NCBI GenBank assembly: GCA_020404105.1
Contig: JADBWH010000148.1
Coordinates: forward strand, 1-36,519
Source of the DNA: Pseudanabaena sp. M53BS1SP1A06MG
GTDB taxonomy: Bacteria; Cyanobacteriota; Cyanobacteriia; Pseudanabaenales; Pseudanabaenaceae
DNA length: 36,519 nucleotides
Direction of reading: 5' to 3'
In this document: in pieces, positions 1 through 7,660 of the stretch
How the letters are laid out: the number at the start of each line of letters is the position of its first letter
Position numbering within the stretch: position 1 is the first letter of the stretch
Translations under genes and position numbers: made by a program
Notes under the pieces: generated by a model
Database searches by the model: none
Told to the model about the DNA's origin: nothing
What the model saw: the letters and a program-made list of their open reading frames with translations, nothing else

Positions 1-141
1 AGAAACATAATTCAGAGAATTTCTGACCATATGCACGATACATAGTTGGATCTGGTTTTTGGGGAAAACGGTTTCTATGGCAGCAGGAAAACCCGTCAAC
101 CCATCGACACAGGCGATGAAAATGTCCTTGACTCCCCGATT
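1..141 (-). pseudogene. IS256-family (mutator type) transposase fragment, cut by window edge
   Basis: Reading the minus strand from about 141 down to 1 gives NRGVKDIFIACVDGLTGFP, followed by an acidic/aliphatic stretch and then QLCIVHMVRNSL. This is the conserved catalytic-core segment of IS256/mutator transposases, with the aspartate in VDGL being one of the family's DDE residues. The frame stays open up to a stop at 202-204, but upstream of about 141 the translation (P/T/Q-rich) no longer resembles the family and no start codon is seen. The N-terminal part therefore appears lost or recombined, while the C-terminus lies outside the window. It may be a remnant or the tail of a rearranged copy. 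Family call confident; status as pseudogene inferred. Confidence 0.75.
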
Positions 142-218
142 CGGTTGTTGATATTTGGTTGGAGGCAATTCGTGATATGGTTCACAACCTAATGTTTGTA
201 ATTATTTGAAGATGAACC

Positions 219-482
219 ATGAGGAACTTTAAATATGATGAAGATAAGAGTCAATCTAATTTTGCTAAACATGGAATTGACTTTGTTGAAGCTCAAAAAC
301 TATGGAACGATCCAAATTTGCTAGAAATTCCTAGTAGAATTCAAGATGAACCGCGATTTGTAGTTATTGGTAAAATAAATAGTAAACATTGGTCTGGAGT
401 TATCACCTACCGCGATCAAGATATTCGGATTATATCTGTCCGCCGATCACGCACACAAGAGGTTGCCCTGTATGAACGCTAA
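219..482 (+). CDS. brnT: BrnT-family ribonuclease toxin
   Basis: An 87-residue protein with the BrnT pattern: an N-terminal F-x-Y-D-x-x-K-x-x-x-N-x-x-KHGI-x-F-x-EA block (residues 4-25), DP at 31-32, a central strand FVVIGKI (47-53), and the C-terminal RIISVRRSRTQEVALYE block (70-86) with R75/R76. BrnT toxins are RelE-fold ribonucleases neutralised by a downstream BrnA antitoxin. The start ATG at 219 gives the full family length. The stop (480-482) overlaps the start of the next gene (472), the usual tight coupling of this toxin-antitoxin type. It lies next to a transposase remnant, which suggests acquisition with mobile DNA. Family identity is clear from sequence; toxicity is inferred. Confidence 0.85.
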   Translation: MRNFKYDEDKSQSNFAKHGIDFVEAQKLWNDPNLLEIPSRIQDEPRFVVIGKINSKHWSGVITYRDQDIRIISVRRSRTQEVALYER

Positions 483-705
483 AGACTTTGATCAAAAATT
501 CGACGATGGGGAAGAAGATATTATCGAAATGCTCGATCTATCTCAAGCTAAACGTCCCTTAGCTTCTCAAAAAAGGCTTAGCATAGAGTTACCTATTTGG
601 ATGATTGAGTTAATTAACCAAGAAGCCAAACGTTTAGGAGTAACACCACAAACAATTGTTCAAACATCTCTTGCTGAACATTTAGCAGTTAGTAACTTCA
701 ATTAG
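472..705 (+). CDS. brnA: BrnA/CopG-like antitoxin
   Basis: A 77-residue protein starting at ATG 472 (MNAKDFDQKF). A TTG nine bases upstream is open in frame, but the ATG overlaps the brnT stop and suits translational coupling better. The N-terminal half is acidic (residues 6-26, rich in D/E), expected of the toxin-binding part. The C-terminal half RLSIELPIWMIELINQEAKR followed by LGVTPQTIVQTSLAEHL has the shape of a ribbon-helix-helix DNA-binding domain: one short strand, then two helices. BrnA antitoxins autorepress their own operon and block BrnT. Its order after the toxin gene is the normal one for this family. Function is inferred from pairing and fold. Confidence 0.8.
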   Translation: MNAKDFDQKFDDGEEDIIEMLDLSQAKRPLASQKRLSIELPIWMIELINQEAKRLGVTPQTIVQTSLAEHLAVSNFN

Positions 706-1022
706 AGGTGGATATTTTATTAGAGGAGATCGCTTTGTGGTGTGAGATAGTGAGGTGATCGCTGTTTGTTGATATTGATTAGAGGCGATTCGGGCAATGG
801 CATCTCTTCTCTATTTGCGATTAATCAAGTGAAAAGAATTATCGCGGGGTAATACTCATTTAGAATTATGCCATTGTCATGGACATAACCATTAAGCGAT
901 CGCTATTCCTCCATAAGTAATTACGCTAAAAGCATTATCGAAGATTTAAAAACCTTTAATTGGCTATAGATTGTCATGAATAGCATAAATAAGTAGAAGG
1001 GGTGCAGTGCACCCCCATGATT
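706..1022. other. Gene-free stretch with degenerate short repeats
   Basis: No convincing ORF. It holds three loose copies of an AGAGG-x-GAT-CG(C/T) motif around 722-795, a HIP1 octamer near 896, and a short palindrome GGGGTGCA-G-TGCACCCC (999-1015) just past the stop of the minus-strand gene at 1023. The last could end that transcript, although there is no clear T-run. Confidence 0.5.
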
Positions 1023-1859
1023 CTACCGTACTTCAGGGGATGGAGTGGCGCGTTTAGGCGAAGGAATCAAATAAGCAATCACTGCACCACCGACAAATCC
1101 TGCAACATTGCGAAGAATCGGAACCCATTCATTAGTGCGGGTGAGTACAGGACCTAAGCCAAAGGAAATAAACAACATGCCCCATAGAGGTGTAAAAATG
1201 AGCGCCCATTTCCAAGCAAAGATTTCGCCCTCTTTGCGGGGATGCCCTGCAAAACCAAACACTACACCACCAACAATTGAAGTAATCAAGGTGAGAATCC
1301 ATTGCTCTTGGGGAATTCCAGGGACAACTGCACAGCCGTCCTGTTCTAAGCAGGTAGTAATTGCATCAATGGATGACAAAATTGATTGATCATAACCCTG
1401 TTCGCGCACATAAAATTGATTTCCATATCGCGATTGCAACTCGATCCAAAAGCCCCGTGATAGTAAAGGATATACCTCATCGCCAACGCTAAAATTTAAT
1501 AAATTGCGTCCACGTGAGTCAGCAACTAGCATGACGCTGCGATCATCTAAATTCCAAAAATCCTTCACAGCGCGACCAGGGGTGCGATCGACTTGAGTGA
1601 GTACACGCAATTTCCAGCCTGTTTGTTCTTCAAATTTGGTCAATTTTTGATCGATGGCTTTTTCTTCAACATCGGTCAAAAATCTGCCGAGATCGATTAC
1701 GTTGGTGTAGCTTTCTGGTAGTAACTCAGGTGCATCATAGGCATGGGCGGCTGGAATAGGCGTAAAGGCGATCACTAGGGGCAAAAAAACGGCGATCGCG
1801 ATCGCGCCAAGTCTCCGCGTCAATTTCTGCATAAATCTTTGTGGTGTGGGCTGAATCAT
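1023..1859 (-). CDS. psb32: TPM-domain thylakoid protein, Psb32-like
   Basis: A 278-residue protein. Residues 1-40 form a signal peptide (basic start, hydrophobic 19-35, AHA before the cleavage point at 40/41). Residues about 49-175 form a TPM domain, beginning SYTNVIDLGRFLTDVEEKAI and carrying the internal LRVLTQ and DRSVMLVAD strands. Three hydrophobic segments follow (about 187-205, 216-236, 248-266). The TPM domain is that of plant TLP18.3 and cyanobacterial Psb32, which help photosystem II repair and protection against photodamage. The long membrane tail fits a Psb32-like protein rather than the soluble plant form. The start is the first ATG; M10 is an alternative with a shorter basic region. 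The specific psb32 name is a family-level inference. Confidence 0.75.
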   Translation of the reverse strand: MIQPTPQRFMQKLTRRLGAIAIAVFLPLVIAFTPIPAAHAYDAPELLPESYTNVIDLGRFLTDVEEKAIDQKLTKFEEQTGWKLRVLTQVDRTPGRAVKDFWNLDDRSVMLVADSRGRNLLNFSVGDEVYPLLSRGFWIELQSRYGNQFYVREQGYDQSILSSIDAITTCLEQDGCAVVPGIPQEQWILTLITSIVGGVVFGFAGHPRKEGEIFAWKWALIFTPLWGMLFISFGLGPVLTRTNEWVPILRNVAGFVGGAVIAYLIPSPKRATPSPEVR

Positions 1860-1958
1860 GGCTTTTATTAAAAGTTAAACCAAAGGATGATCTTAATATT
1901 TCTTAATATCTTAACAAGAGTATATAGTTAAAAATACTCCTTCTCCGTATTATTTCCT

Positions 1959-2798
1959 ATGGCAAGCCCAATTCAGTGGTATCCAGGTCATATCGCCAAA
2001 GCAGAAAGACAGTTATTAGAACAACTGAAATTGGTTGATGTGGTCATTGAAGTGCGTGATTCGCGCATTTTGCTGTCGAGTAGGCATCCCAAAATTGAAA
2101 AATGGGTTGAAGGAAAATCACATATTCTCGTGTGCAATCGCATTGATGCCATCTCCTCAACGGCAAAATCGCAGTGGACCCGCTGGTTTACAGAACAAGA
2201 GCGCATGGCATATTTCACCGATGCTCAGGCAGGGAAAGGGATGGTGGACTTGCTAAAGGCTGCTCAAGTAGCAGGGGAAAAGGTCAATGAACGGCGGCGC
2301 AATCGCGGTATGTTACCTCGCCCTGTTAGAGCCGTAGTGGTTGGCTTCCCCAATGTTGGGAAGTCAGCACTGATCAACCGTTTACTTAAGAAAAAAGTCG
2401 TAGCAAGTGCCAATAAGCCAGGGGTGACGCGCCAATTACGCTGGATCAGGATTTCTGATCAAATTGAGTTACTCGATACTCCTGGAGTAATTCCACCCTT
2501 GATCCACGATCAAAATGCTGCCTTGAAATTAGCCATTTGCGATGATATCGGACAGGCAGCCTATGACAATGTGTTAGTTGCTGCCGAAGCGGTGGATTTA
2601 TTAATTCAGCTCAATGTCAATTTAAAGAGTCGCTATGAAATTGATCCGACTAATTCAACTTCGGGGATTGAATATATTCACCAAGTTGCTGCTTTAAATA
2701 AATTTCAAGGTGATCTCGATAAAGTCGCACGATTGATTTTGTATGATTTCCGTAAGGGGAAATTGGGTGCGATCGCCTTGGAGTTACCTCCATCCTAA
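1959..2798 (+). CDS. rbgA: Ribosome biogenesis GTPase RbgA/YlqF
   Basis: A 279-residue circularly permuted GTPase. The motif order is diagnostic: the specificity motif comes first (NRID 60-63, in place of the common NKxD), then the P-loop GFPNVGKS (129-136), a threonine in PGVT (154-157), and DTPG (173-176). The N-terminus IQWYPGHIAKA is the RbgA/YlqF signature. The family acts late in large-subunit assembly, binding the immature 50S particle and hydrolysing GTP. The length matches bacterial orthologues. It is transcribed divergently from the psb32-like gene, and the FolB-RNase H gene follows 81 bases later on the same strand, possibly co-transcribed. The Asn-Arg-Ile-Asp variant is odd but conservative. 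Confidence 0.93.
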   Translation: MASPIQWYPGHIAKAERQLLEQLKLVDVVIEVRDSRILLSSRHPKIEKWVEGKSHILVCNRIDAISSTAKSQWTRWFTEQERMAYFTDAQAGKGMVDLLKAAQVAGEKVNERRRNRGMLPRPVRAVVVGFPNVGKSALINRLLKKKVVASANKPGVTRQLRWIRISDQIELLDTPGVIPPLIHDQNAALKLAICDDIGQAAYDNVLVAAEAVDLLIQLNVNLKSRYEIDPTNSTSGIEYIHQVAALNKFQGDLDKVARLILYDFRKGKLGAIALELPPS

Positions 2799-2879
2799 AT
2801 CTGTGAACTTTACATGAAGAGATCTGGTGATGGCGATCGCTTAAGTCATAATGATTGTCTGAAAAGAAGTTCAACAATT

Positions 2880-3806
2880 ATGACAAGCAAAATCTACTTA
2901 AAAGGCGTAAAAGCATACGGATACATAGGATATCTACCTGAAGAGAATGTATTAGGACAATGGTTTGAGGTTGATGCAACCCTATCGGTCGATTTTGCAA
3001 AAGCCAGCTATAGCGATGATATTGAAGATACGGTTAACTATATTTCTTGTATTCGGAAAATCGAGAATCTAATCCAGACTCGGAAATTTAAGTTGATTGA
3101 ACGCTTAGCTGGGGAGATCGCTGACAGTCTCCTTGAAGATGAAAAAATTACTCAGGCTGAAGTAAAAATTATCAAGCATCCCCCAATTCCCAATTTCTTA
3201 GGTTCCGTTGCTGTCGAGATTGTGCGATCGCGAGTTCAAATCACCTCTACAAATACCGCAGCAACCAACCTAGAAGCAATCCCTGAAATGCAAGCAAAGC
3301 CTAGTCCTAAAGCCCCAAAAAACACCAGTGAGTCCCCATCACCCATCACCAATTCAGCCGAGTCCAAAATCATCAGCATCCATACTGACGGAGCCTGCTC
3401 TAAAAATCCAGGACCGGGAGGCTGGGGCGTAGTTGTTCACTTCTCTGATGGTAGTACTAAAGAGCTTGGCGGTGGTCTGCGCGAAACAACTAATAACCAA
3501 ATGGAGTTACAGGGTGCGATCGCGGCTCTGGAATTTCTTGCCAGTCACAAACAATTAGCCTCTGTCGATCTCTATACCGATAGTAAATATGTACTTGATG
3601 GCATTACCAAATGGATTAAGGGCTGGAAAAAGAACGGTTGGCAAACTAAAGACAATAAGCCCGTCAAAAATCAAGAATATTGGCAACAACTTGATCGCCT
3701 TAATTCTCCAAATATCCGATGGCACTGGGTCGAAGGTCATTCTGGTGATCCTGATAATGAGCGATGCGATGCGATCGCCCGCAGCTATACTGCCAAATAC
3801 GCCTAA
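2880..3806 (+). CDS. Fusion protein: dihydroneopterin aldolase (FolB) + ribonuclease HI
   Basis: A 308-residue two-domain protein, numbered from ATG 2880. An in-frame ATG at 2814 would add 22 residues unlike FolB, through a HIP1 site, so the later start is preferred. Residues 1-118 are FolB ([21 protein letters not shown] with Y54, KIIKHPP with the likely catalytic K99), an enzyme of tetrahydrofolate synthesis. Residues 119-163 are a Pro/Ser/Thr-rich linker. Residues 164-308 are RNase [18 protein letters not shown] (D170), TTNNQMEL (E209), LYTDSKYV (D234), VEGHSGD (H287), NERCDAIA (D297), so all active-site residues are present. RNase HI cuts the RNA of RNA-DNA hybrids. No stop or start codon separates the parts, so they are made as one chain. 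A terminator follows directly. Confidence 0.9.
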   Translation: MTSKIYLKGVKAYGYIGYLPEENVLGQWFEVDATLSVDFAKASYSDDIEDTVNYISCIRKIENLIQTRKFKLIERLAGEIADSLLEDEKITQAEVKIIKHPPIPNFLGSVAVEIVRSRVQITSTNTAATNLEAIPEMQAKPSPKAPKNTSESPSPITNSAESKIISIHTDGACSKNPGPGGWGVVVHFSDGSTKELGGGLRETTNNQMELQGAIAALEFLASHKQLASVDLYTDSKYVLDGITKWIKGWKKNGWQTKDNKPVKNQEYWQQLDRLNSPNIRWHWVEGHSGDPDNERCDAIARSYTAKYA

Positions 3807-3812
3807 ACAAAG

Positions 3813-3835
3813 AGACTCGCATTGCGAGTCTTTTT
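3813..3835 (+). terminator. Rho-independent terminator after the folB-rnhA fusion
   Basis: An 8-bp perfect stem AGACTCGC/GCGAGTCT with an ATT loop, followed by TTTTT. It begins 6 bases after the stop codon at 3804-3806. Confidence 0.85.
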
Positions 3836-3855
3836 GTTTAGAAATATCGTTTGCT

Positions 3856-4451
3856 TTAAGTATATTTTTCGGCAAAAGCTGTCATCGCATCCAACTGTGA
3901 ATCTATTAACAAACATTTTTCTAAATGCTCAACGTCCAACTCAGGCAGCCATTCACTGCGATCGCGTTTTACATACTCATCTTCAACTAAGCGATAAATA
4001 CTAATTTTGCCATCTACCCAAAACCAAACTTCTGGAATCCCCCTTAAAAACTTCTGGAATTCCCCTTAATTGATATTTCCTTAGATTTTTAACACTTCCG
4101 CTAGTAACAACAATTTCGATACATAGGTCAGTCTTTGCAGGGATCATTACCAAAAGCAAAAGACAAATCAGCCTGAAACTCAAGACTCGGTTCAATTTTT
4201 TGGGTATAAGCACCTGTTGATGTAAAGCGAATTCGTTTGAGTACAAAGTAATAGCCTAACAAGAGTCCTAGCAGACTGGATATCATTTCATGCTGCAAAC
4301 CAATACCCATAATTTCTAGTTCTCCTTCACAGTAAGTCATCCGCACTCCCCCGATTTCATCAAAGGTGGATTGCAAAGCTTTAAACTGTTCCCAAGTGAC
4401 AGCCCATTTAACGAGATATTGGTTTTCTGCCTTAGCAAAAGTCAGGATCAT
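3856..4451 (-). pseudogene. Uma2-family (DUF820) endonuclease pseudogene with two frameshifts
   Basis: The minus strand encodes a Uma2 protein in three consecutive frames: MILTFAKAENQYLVKW... to LSFAFGNDP (4451 to about 4142); then AKTDLCIEIVVTSGSVKNLR to GIPEV; then WFWVDGKISIYRLVEDEYV to AFAEKYT, with a stop at 3856-3858. The first break is one extra base in the GGG run at 4140-4142. The second is a 22-bp tandem duplication (4026-4047 and 4048-4069, one mismatch). Removing 1 + 22 bases from the 596-base interval leaves exactly 191 codons, the usual length for these PD-(D/E)XK nucleases, which are abundant in cyanobacteria. The gene is most likely dead. The single-base error could be a sequencing mistake; the duplication would be much harder to explain that way. 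Confidence 0.85.
4026..4069. repeat. 22-bp tandem duplication inside the Uma2 pseudogene
   Basis: Two adjacent 22-bp units (AAACTTCTGGAAT, then C or T, then CCCCTTAA) at 4026-4047 and 4048-4069 differ at one base. The duplication shifts the frame of the Uma2 gene and repeats its GIPEV codons. Confidence 0.85.
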
Positions 4452-4587
4452 CGCTTTACCCTTGCTGCTGAGTGTTTTCAGTATAACCAAGTAGTATCAA
4501 TTTAATATCCATTGACTAACATAAAAAATGAGTATGATTCTTCTGTGATGAAGAAATTAGCGCATCTAGTTCTCAAGATAAAGTAGA

Positions 4588-5427
4588 TTACTTTTTGCGA
4601 ATATATAAGTCTTTAGCAGGAGAGTTAGGGTTACTTCTTTCATCTACTTGAAAAACATCAGTATGTTTTTTAACCATGTCACTCAACTTTTTAAAACCAT
4701 ATAGTCTTACATCAAAATCAGGTTTTAATTTTGTTAAGTAACTACCAAATGTTCCAAGATTCGTCCAACCTGAATCGTCGCTTACTGTAGTTTCAAGAGC
4801 TTTTAAAATAAAGTCTTTTGGGAAATTATTATTCGTTTCTTGGATTATAAGTTCAGTTACTGATTCTTGTTTTTTTGCATTATTAGTTGATGAGATATTA
4901 GTTTCAGATTGTTGAAGTTTTACGCTTAATTCAGACTCAGTTTTGATACCTGTAGATTGCCTTAAAACCTCAGTAAATATAAATTTATGACATGCATTTC
5001 TAAATGCCTCTGGAGTCTTTTGTTCCCCAAATCCAAAGACAGTTAAACCTTCTTCTCTAATTCGTAATGCTAAACCTGTAAAATCACTATCACTAGATAC
5101 TAGGCAAAATCCATCAAAACGTCTTGTATACAATAAATCCATTGCATCAATTATTAGGGTGCTATCAGTGGCATTTTTCCCCGTAGTATATGCGAATTGC
5201 TGAACAGGTTTAATTGCATACTTATTTAATACTTTTTTCCATTGTGAACTTGCTGGTGATGTAAAATCCCCATAGATTCTTTTAACGGTAGCTTCACCTA
5301 GACGAGCTATTTCTTCCAATAAGCCTTCAATTATAGAAGCCTGTGCATTATCGGCATCTATTAAAACCGCAAGTCTATGAGTTGCTTCCTCTGATTCAAT
5401 TTTGGCAACTATTTTGGGGTTTGGCAT
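4588..5427 (-). CDS. NYN-domain (LabA/PIN-like) putative ribonuclease with C-terminal OST-HTH-like domain
   Basis: A 279-residue protein. Residues about 18-155 are a NYN/PIN-like nuclease domain: the strand RLAVLIDADNAQ with D24 and D26, NATDSTLIIDAMDLLY with D88 and D94, and FCLVSSDSDFTGLALRIRE with D113 and D115. These acidic residues would bind the catalytic metal. Residues 160-195 are a polar linker. Residues about 195-278 (a helix ending in QETNN, then GWTNLGTFGSYLTKL, YGFKKLSDMVKKH) resemble the OST-HTH/LOTUS domain, which binds RNA. The same arrangement is found in many bacterial LabA-like proteins; in Synechococcus, LabA takes part in clock output, but this broad family need not share that role. 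RNA cleavage is inferred from the fold. It stands alone, with no obvious partner. Confidence 0.85.
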   Translation of the reverse strand: MPNPKIVAKIESEEATHRLAVLIDADNAQASIIEGLLEEIARLGEATVKRIYGDFTSPASSQWKKVLNKYAIKPVQQFAYTTGKNATDSTLIIDAMDLLYTRRFDGFCLVSSDSDFTGLALRIREEGLTVFGFGEQKTPEAFRNACHKFIFTEVLRQSTGIKTESELSVKLQQSETNISSTNNAKKQESVTELIIQETNNNFPKDFILKALETTVSDDSGWTNLGTFGSYLTKLKPDFDVRLYGFKKLSDMVKKHTDVFQVDERSNPNSPAKDLYIRKK

Positions 5428-5722
5428 AACATTAATACTGATTTGTTTGATTGTTTCAACTAATGATTACAATAAGAAAATATTTTTATTCTTTTTTGGT
5501 TGATTGTGGGCACTCACGATTATATTTTAAAATAGTTACTCTCAAATGTTTTTAGACTTGACTGACTTCACGTCTAACTTACTCCTAATAATTTGAATCA
5601 TATCGTTATAAAGTAGATAGAGAAGGTATTTACTTACTACTATTTAAAGATAGCTTCAATCGGTTAAAGCTGCAGCCCTATTTGTCATTCGTCCTAATTC
5701 TTAACTCTTAGCCATAGGTAAT

Positions 5723-6922
5723 TTAAATATTCAAATTAGGCGCAGCAAAATCAAAGGGTAGTTCGTTGTTAATCGCTTGAATTTGCTTTGCTTCGTAAGC
5801 ATTGACCTCATTGATATAGGGAACCAGAATTTGCTTGAGGCGATCGCGATAAAAGCGATGCAAACTGTAATTTGGAGTTGCAGGAAACCCACGCCGCTTT
5901 TTGTGTTGACCACCTGCACCCGGGTCAAAGCGCTTAATCCCTTGAGAAATTGCCCACTCAATCGGCGTGTAATAGCAAGCATTAAAATGCAAACAATCAA
6001 TTTCTTGCACACAGCCCCAATAGCGCCCAAATAATTGATCCCCCTTACGAATACAGAATGACATGCCTACAGGTTGCGGATAATCCTCAATCTCTCCAGC
6101 CACAAACACAAGCTGATCGCGGAAACTATGGGCTAAATGTTCAAAAAACTTGCGATTTAAATATTTACTTCCACCCCAGAATTTATTGCAATGATCGTTA
6201 TATAGCTCATACATATAGCTATAGAAATAATGGGGAATCTCTTCACCTGTGTATACCCGCATCTTGATCCCCGTACTTTCCACTGACTTGCGTTCCCGTT
6301 TGATATTACGGCGTTGATTCGCATTGAAATTTTTGAGGTAATCATCAAAATCTTTAAACTCTTGATTTTCCCAAACATAACTATGGTGCATCCAAGTCGT
6401 AAACCCTCGCGACTCCAACTCATGCTTCCAACTAGGATCAACATAGAGAAAGTTACAGCCAGACATTTGGTAGCGATCGCAAAGTTTATCGATCTCTAAC
6501 AACATCAAGTCATAGATTTTGGATACTTCGTCAGGGCGATCGCTCAGATCAGGATGCACCAAAAAGCGATAGCCCACCGCAGGCGTAAAGGGAGCCATCC
6601 CCAACAACTTTGGATAATACTCAATACCTAGCCGATAGGACAAATCCGCCCATTGATGGTCAAACACAAACTCCCCTTGGCTATGCCCCTTCATATACAA
6701 AGGTGCAGCCGCCACCAATACATCCCTTTGCCACACCAATAAATGACTAGGTAGCCATCCTTGCTGAGCGATCGCACAGCCCGAAGCTTCTAAATTCGAG
6801 AGCCATTCCCATTCAAAGAAAGGAGTTACCAAAGGTTTTGCAAGAATATTCCATACTTCAGCCTTGACCTTGTTAACTGTATCTACCCAAGTCGTCGTAT
6901 AACGGGAAGCCTGTTGCAGCAT
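5723..6922 (-). CDS. DUF482 / peptidogalycan-type GNAT-like acyltransferase
   Basis: A 399-residue soluble protein with the hallmarks of the DUF482 family (related to FemAB/GNAT aminoacyl- and acetyltransferases): an N-terminal PFFEWEWLSNLEASG (34-48) and GWLPSHLLVW, a central LGMAPFTPAVGYRFLVHP, FNANQRRNIKRERKSV before an internal GNAT half, and the C-terminal FNACYYTPIEWAISQGIKRFDPGAGGQHK. Family members are predicted to transfer an acyl group, but substrates are mostly unknown; the name peptidogalycan biosynthesis/recognition is historical. There is no signal peptide or membrane segment. The gene is monocistronic: about 300 bases separate it from the NYN gene downstream, and a 1.3-kb gene-free block lies upstream. 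Confidence 0.8.
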   Translation of the reverse strand: MLQQASRYTTTWVDTVNKVKAEVWNILAKPLVTPFFEWEWLSNLEASGCAIAQQGWLPSHLLVWQRDVLVAAAPLYMKGHSQGEFVFDHQWADLSYRLGIEYYPKLLGMAPFTPAVGYRFLVHPDLSDRPDEVSKIYDLMLLEIDKLCDRYQMSGCNFLYVDPSWKHELESRGFTTWMHHSYVWENQEFKDFDDYLKNFNANQRRNIKRERKSVESTGIKMRVYTGEEIPHYFYSYMYELYNDHCNKFWGGSKYLNRKFFEHLAHSFRDQLVFVAGEIEDYPQPVGMSFCIRKGDQLFGRYWGCVQEIDCLHFNACYYTPIEWAISQGIKRFDPGAGGQHKKRRGFPATPNYSLHRFYRDRLKQILVPYINEVNAYEAKQIQAINNELPFDFAAPNLNI

Positions 6923-7052
6923 AGTAAAAGTCTTGGCAATGTTTAGGTAAGTTATTCAGTATACATAGCTTAACAAATGCCAACAGAAACCAACAGCACC
7001 AAAAAGCTAGAAATACATCGCTACCTTCTAATTTTTTGAGACTTGAGGAAAG

Positions 7053-7533
7053 TATGAATTTATGTAAACAAAATGTGTCTTACAATACCATCTGAGTTAA
7101 TGTATATACATAGCACAAGAGATAAAGCAACTCAATCCAAACGCAATTCCATCTCACATATTGAAGTTAAGCTTTCAATAGGAGGAGGAAGCAAAAAGAA
7201 AGAGTTAGAAGTCAAGTCGGATTGACGCTTTGTTGCTCCCCACGATTCTTCGATCTTTACGGGGCAGTGCTTATTCCTAAAGATCGGTGTAGTTTTGATA
7301 GCTTCACTAGCCTACATTGTAATTAAGGTCTCTTAAATTTTTCTAGTACATTAGTCGGTTTTTAAACTAGTACTACGAGTAAATGAGACAAACTTATGTA
7401 GTTAAAAAGATAAGGGCTACAGTACAAAGTTAATCAATACCTAACACGCATTAGCAAACCCCTAGTACGACAACTAATTGAATTATATTAAAACATGAGT
7501 CTAGCAGCCTTCTGCTAGACTCATTGAGTTTTT
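7053..7533 (+). ncRNA. Putative structured non-coding RNA gene, copy 1
   Basis: First of two 481-bp tandem units. A conserved 5' block carries a -10-like TACAAT at 7081-7086 (transcript start near 7093). A conserved core follows that can fold: a purine-rich arm near 7181 pairs with CTTTGTTGCTCC near 7228; GTCAA/TTGAC forms a hairpin (7211-7226); CGATCTTTA pairs with TAAAGATCG (from about 7250); TGTAG pairs with CTACA. The unit ends in a strong terminator. Differences from copy 2 include an indel that breaks the only long reading frame, while the pairings survive, so an RNA product is more likely than a protein. It does not match the hallmarks of RNase P RNA, tmRNA, SRP RNA or 6S RNA known to me. 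The transcript is probably about 440 nt. Confidence 0.6.
7495..7533 (+). terminator. Terminator of ncRNA copy 1
   Basis: A 13-bp perfect stem ATGAGTCTAGCAG/CTGCTAGACTCAT with a CCTT loop, then TGAG and TTTTT. It is identical in the second copy (8103-8141). Confidence 0.85.
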
Positions 7534-7571
7534 GGGATAAATTATGCCTAGCTACTTATGTACAACAGACG

Positions 7572-7652
7572 CTAGTGCTGCAAAGTGATTTTTTTAGTAA
7601 TTATGTTGCGGGCGCAAAGCGCCCGCAACATAATTACATGGCATAACTACCC
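7572..7652 (-). repeat. 81-bp palindromic miniature element, copy A
   Basis: Read on the minus strand: GGTAGTTATGCCATG, then a long hairpin (GTAATTATGTTGCGGGCGC with its complement, TTT loop), then ACTAAAAAAATC, ending TTTGCAGCACTAG. It has imperfect terminal inverted repeats GGTAGTnnTGC/GCAGCACTAcc. It is the same element as 36238-36318 and lies exactly between the two ncRNA copies. No coding capacity; MITE-like. Confidence 0.75.
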
Positions 7653-7660
7653 AAGAAGCA

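Noticed and set aside
463-471. TTG start for the antitoxin
   Set aside because: ATG 472 overlaps the toxin stop in the usual coupled fashion.
2814-2879. Upstream ATG for the folB-rnhA fusion
   Set aside because: It adds 22 polar residues across a HIP1 site without similarity to FolB; ATG 2880 gives the canonical N-terminus.
3555-3875. 106-codon minus-strand ORF opposite the RNase H part
   Set aside because: Antisense to a well supported domain with intact catalytic residues; no recognisable product.
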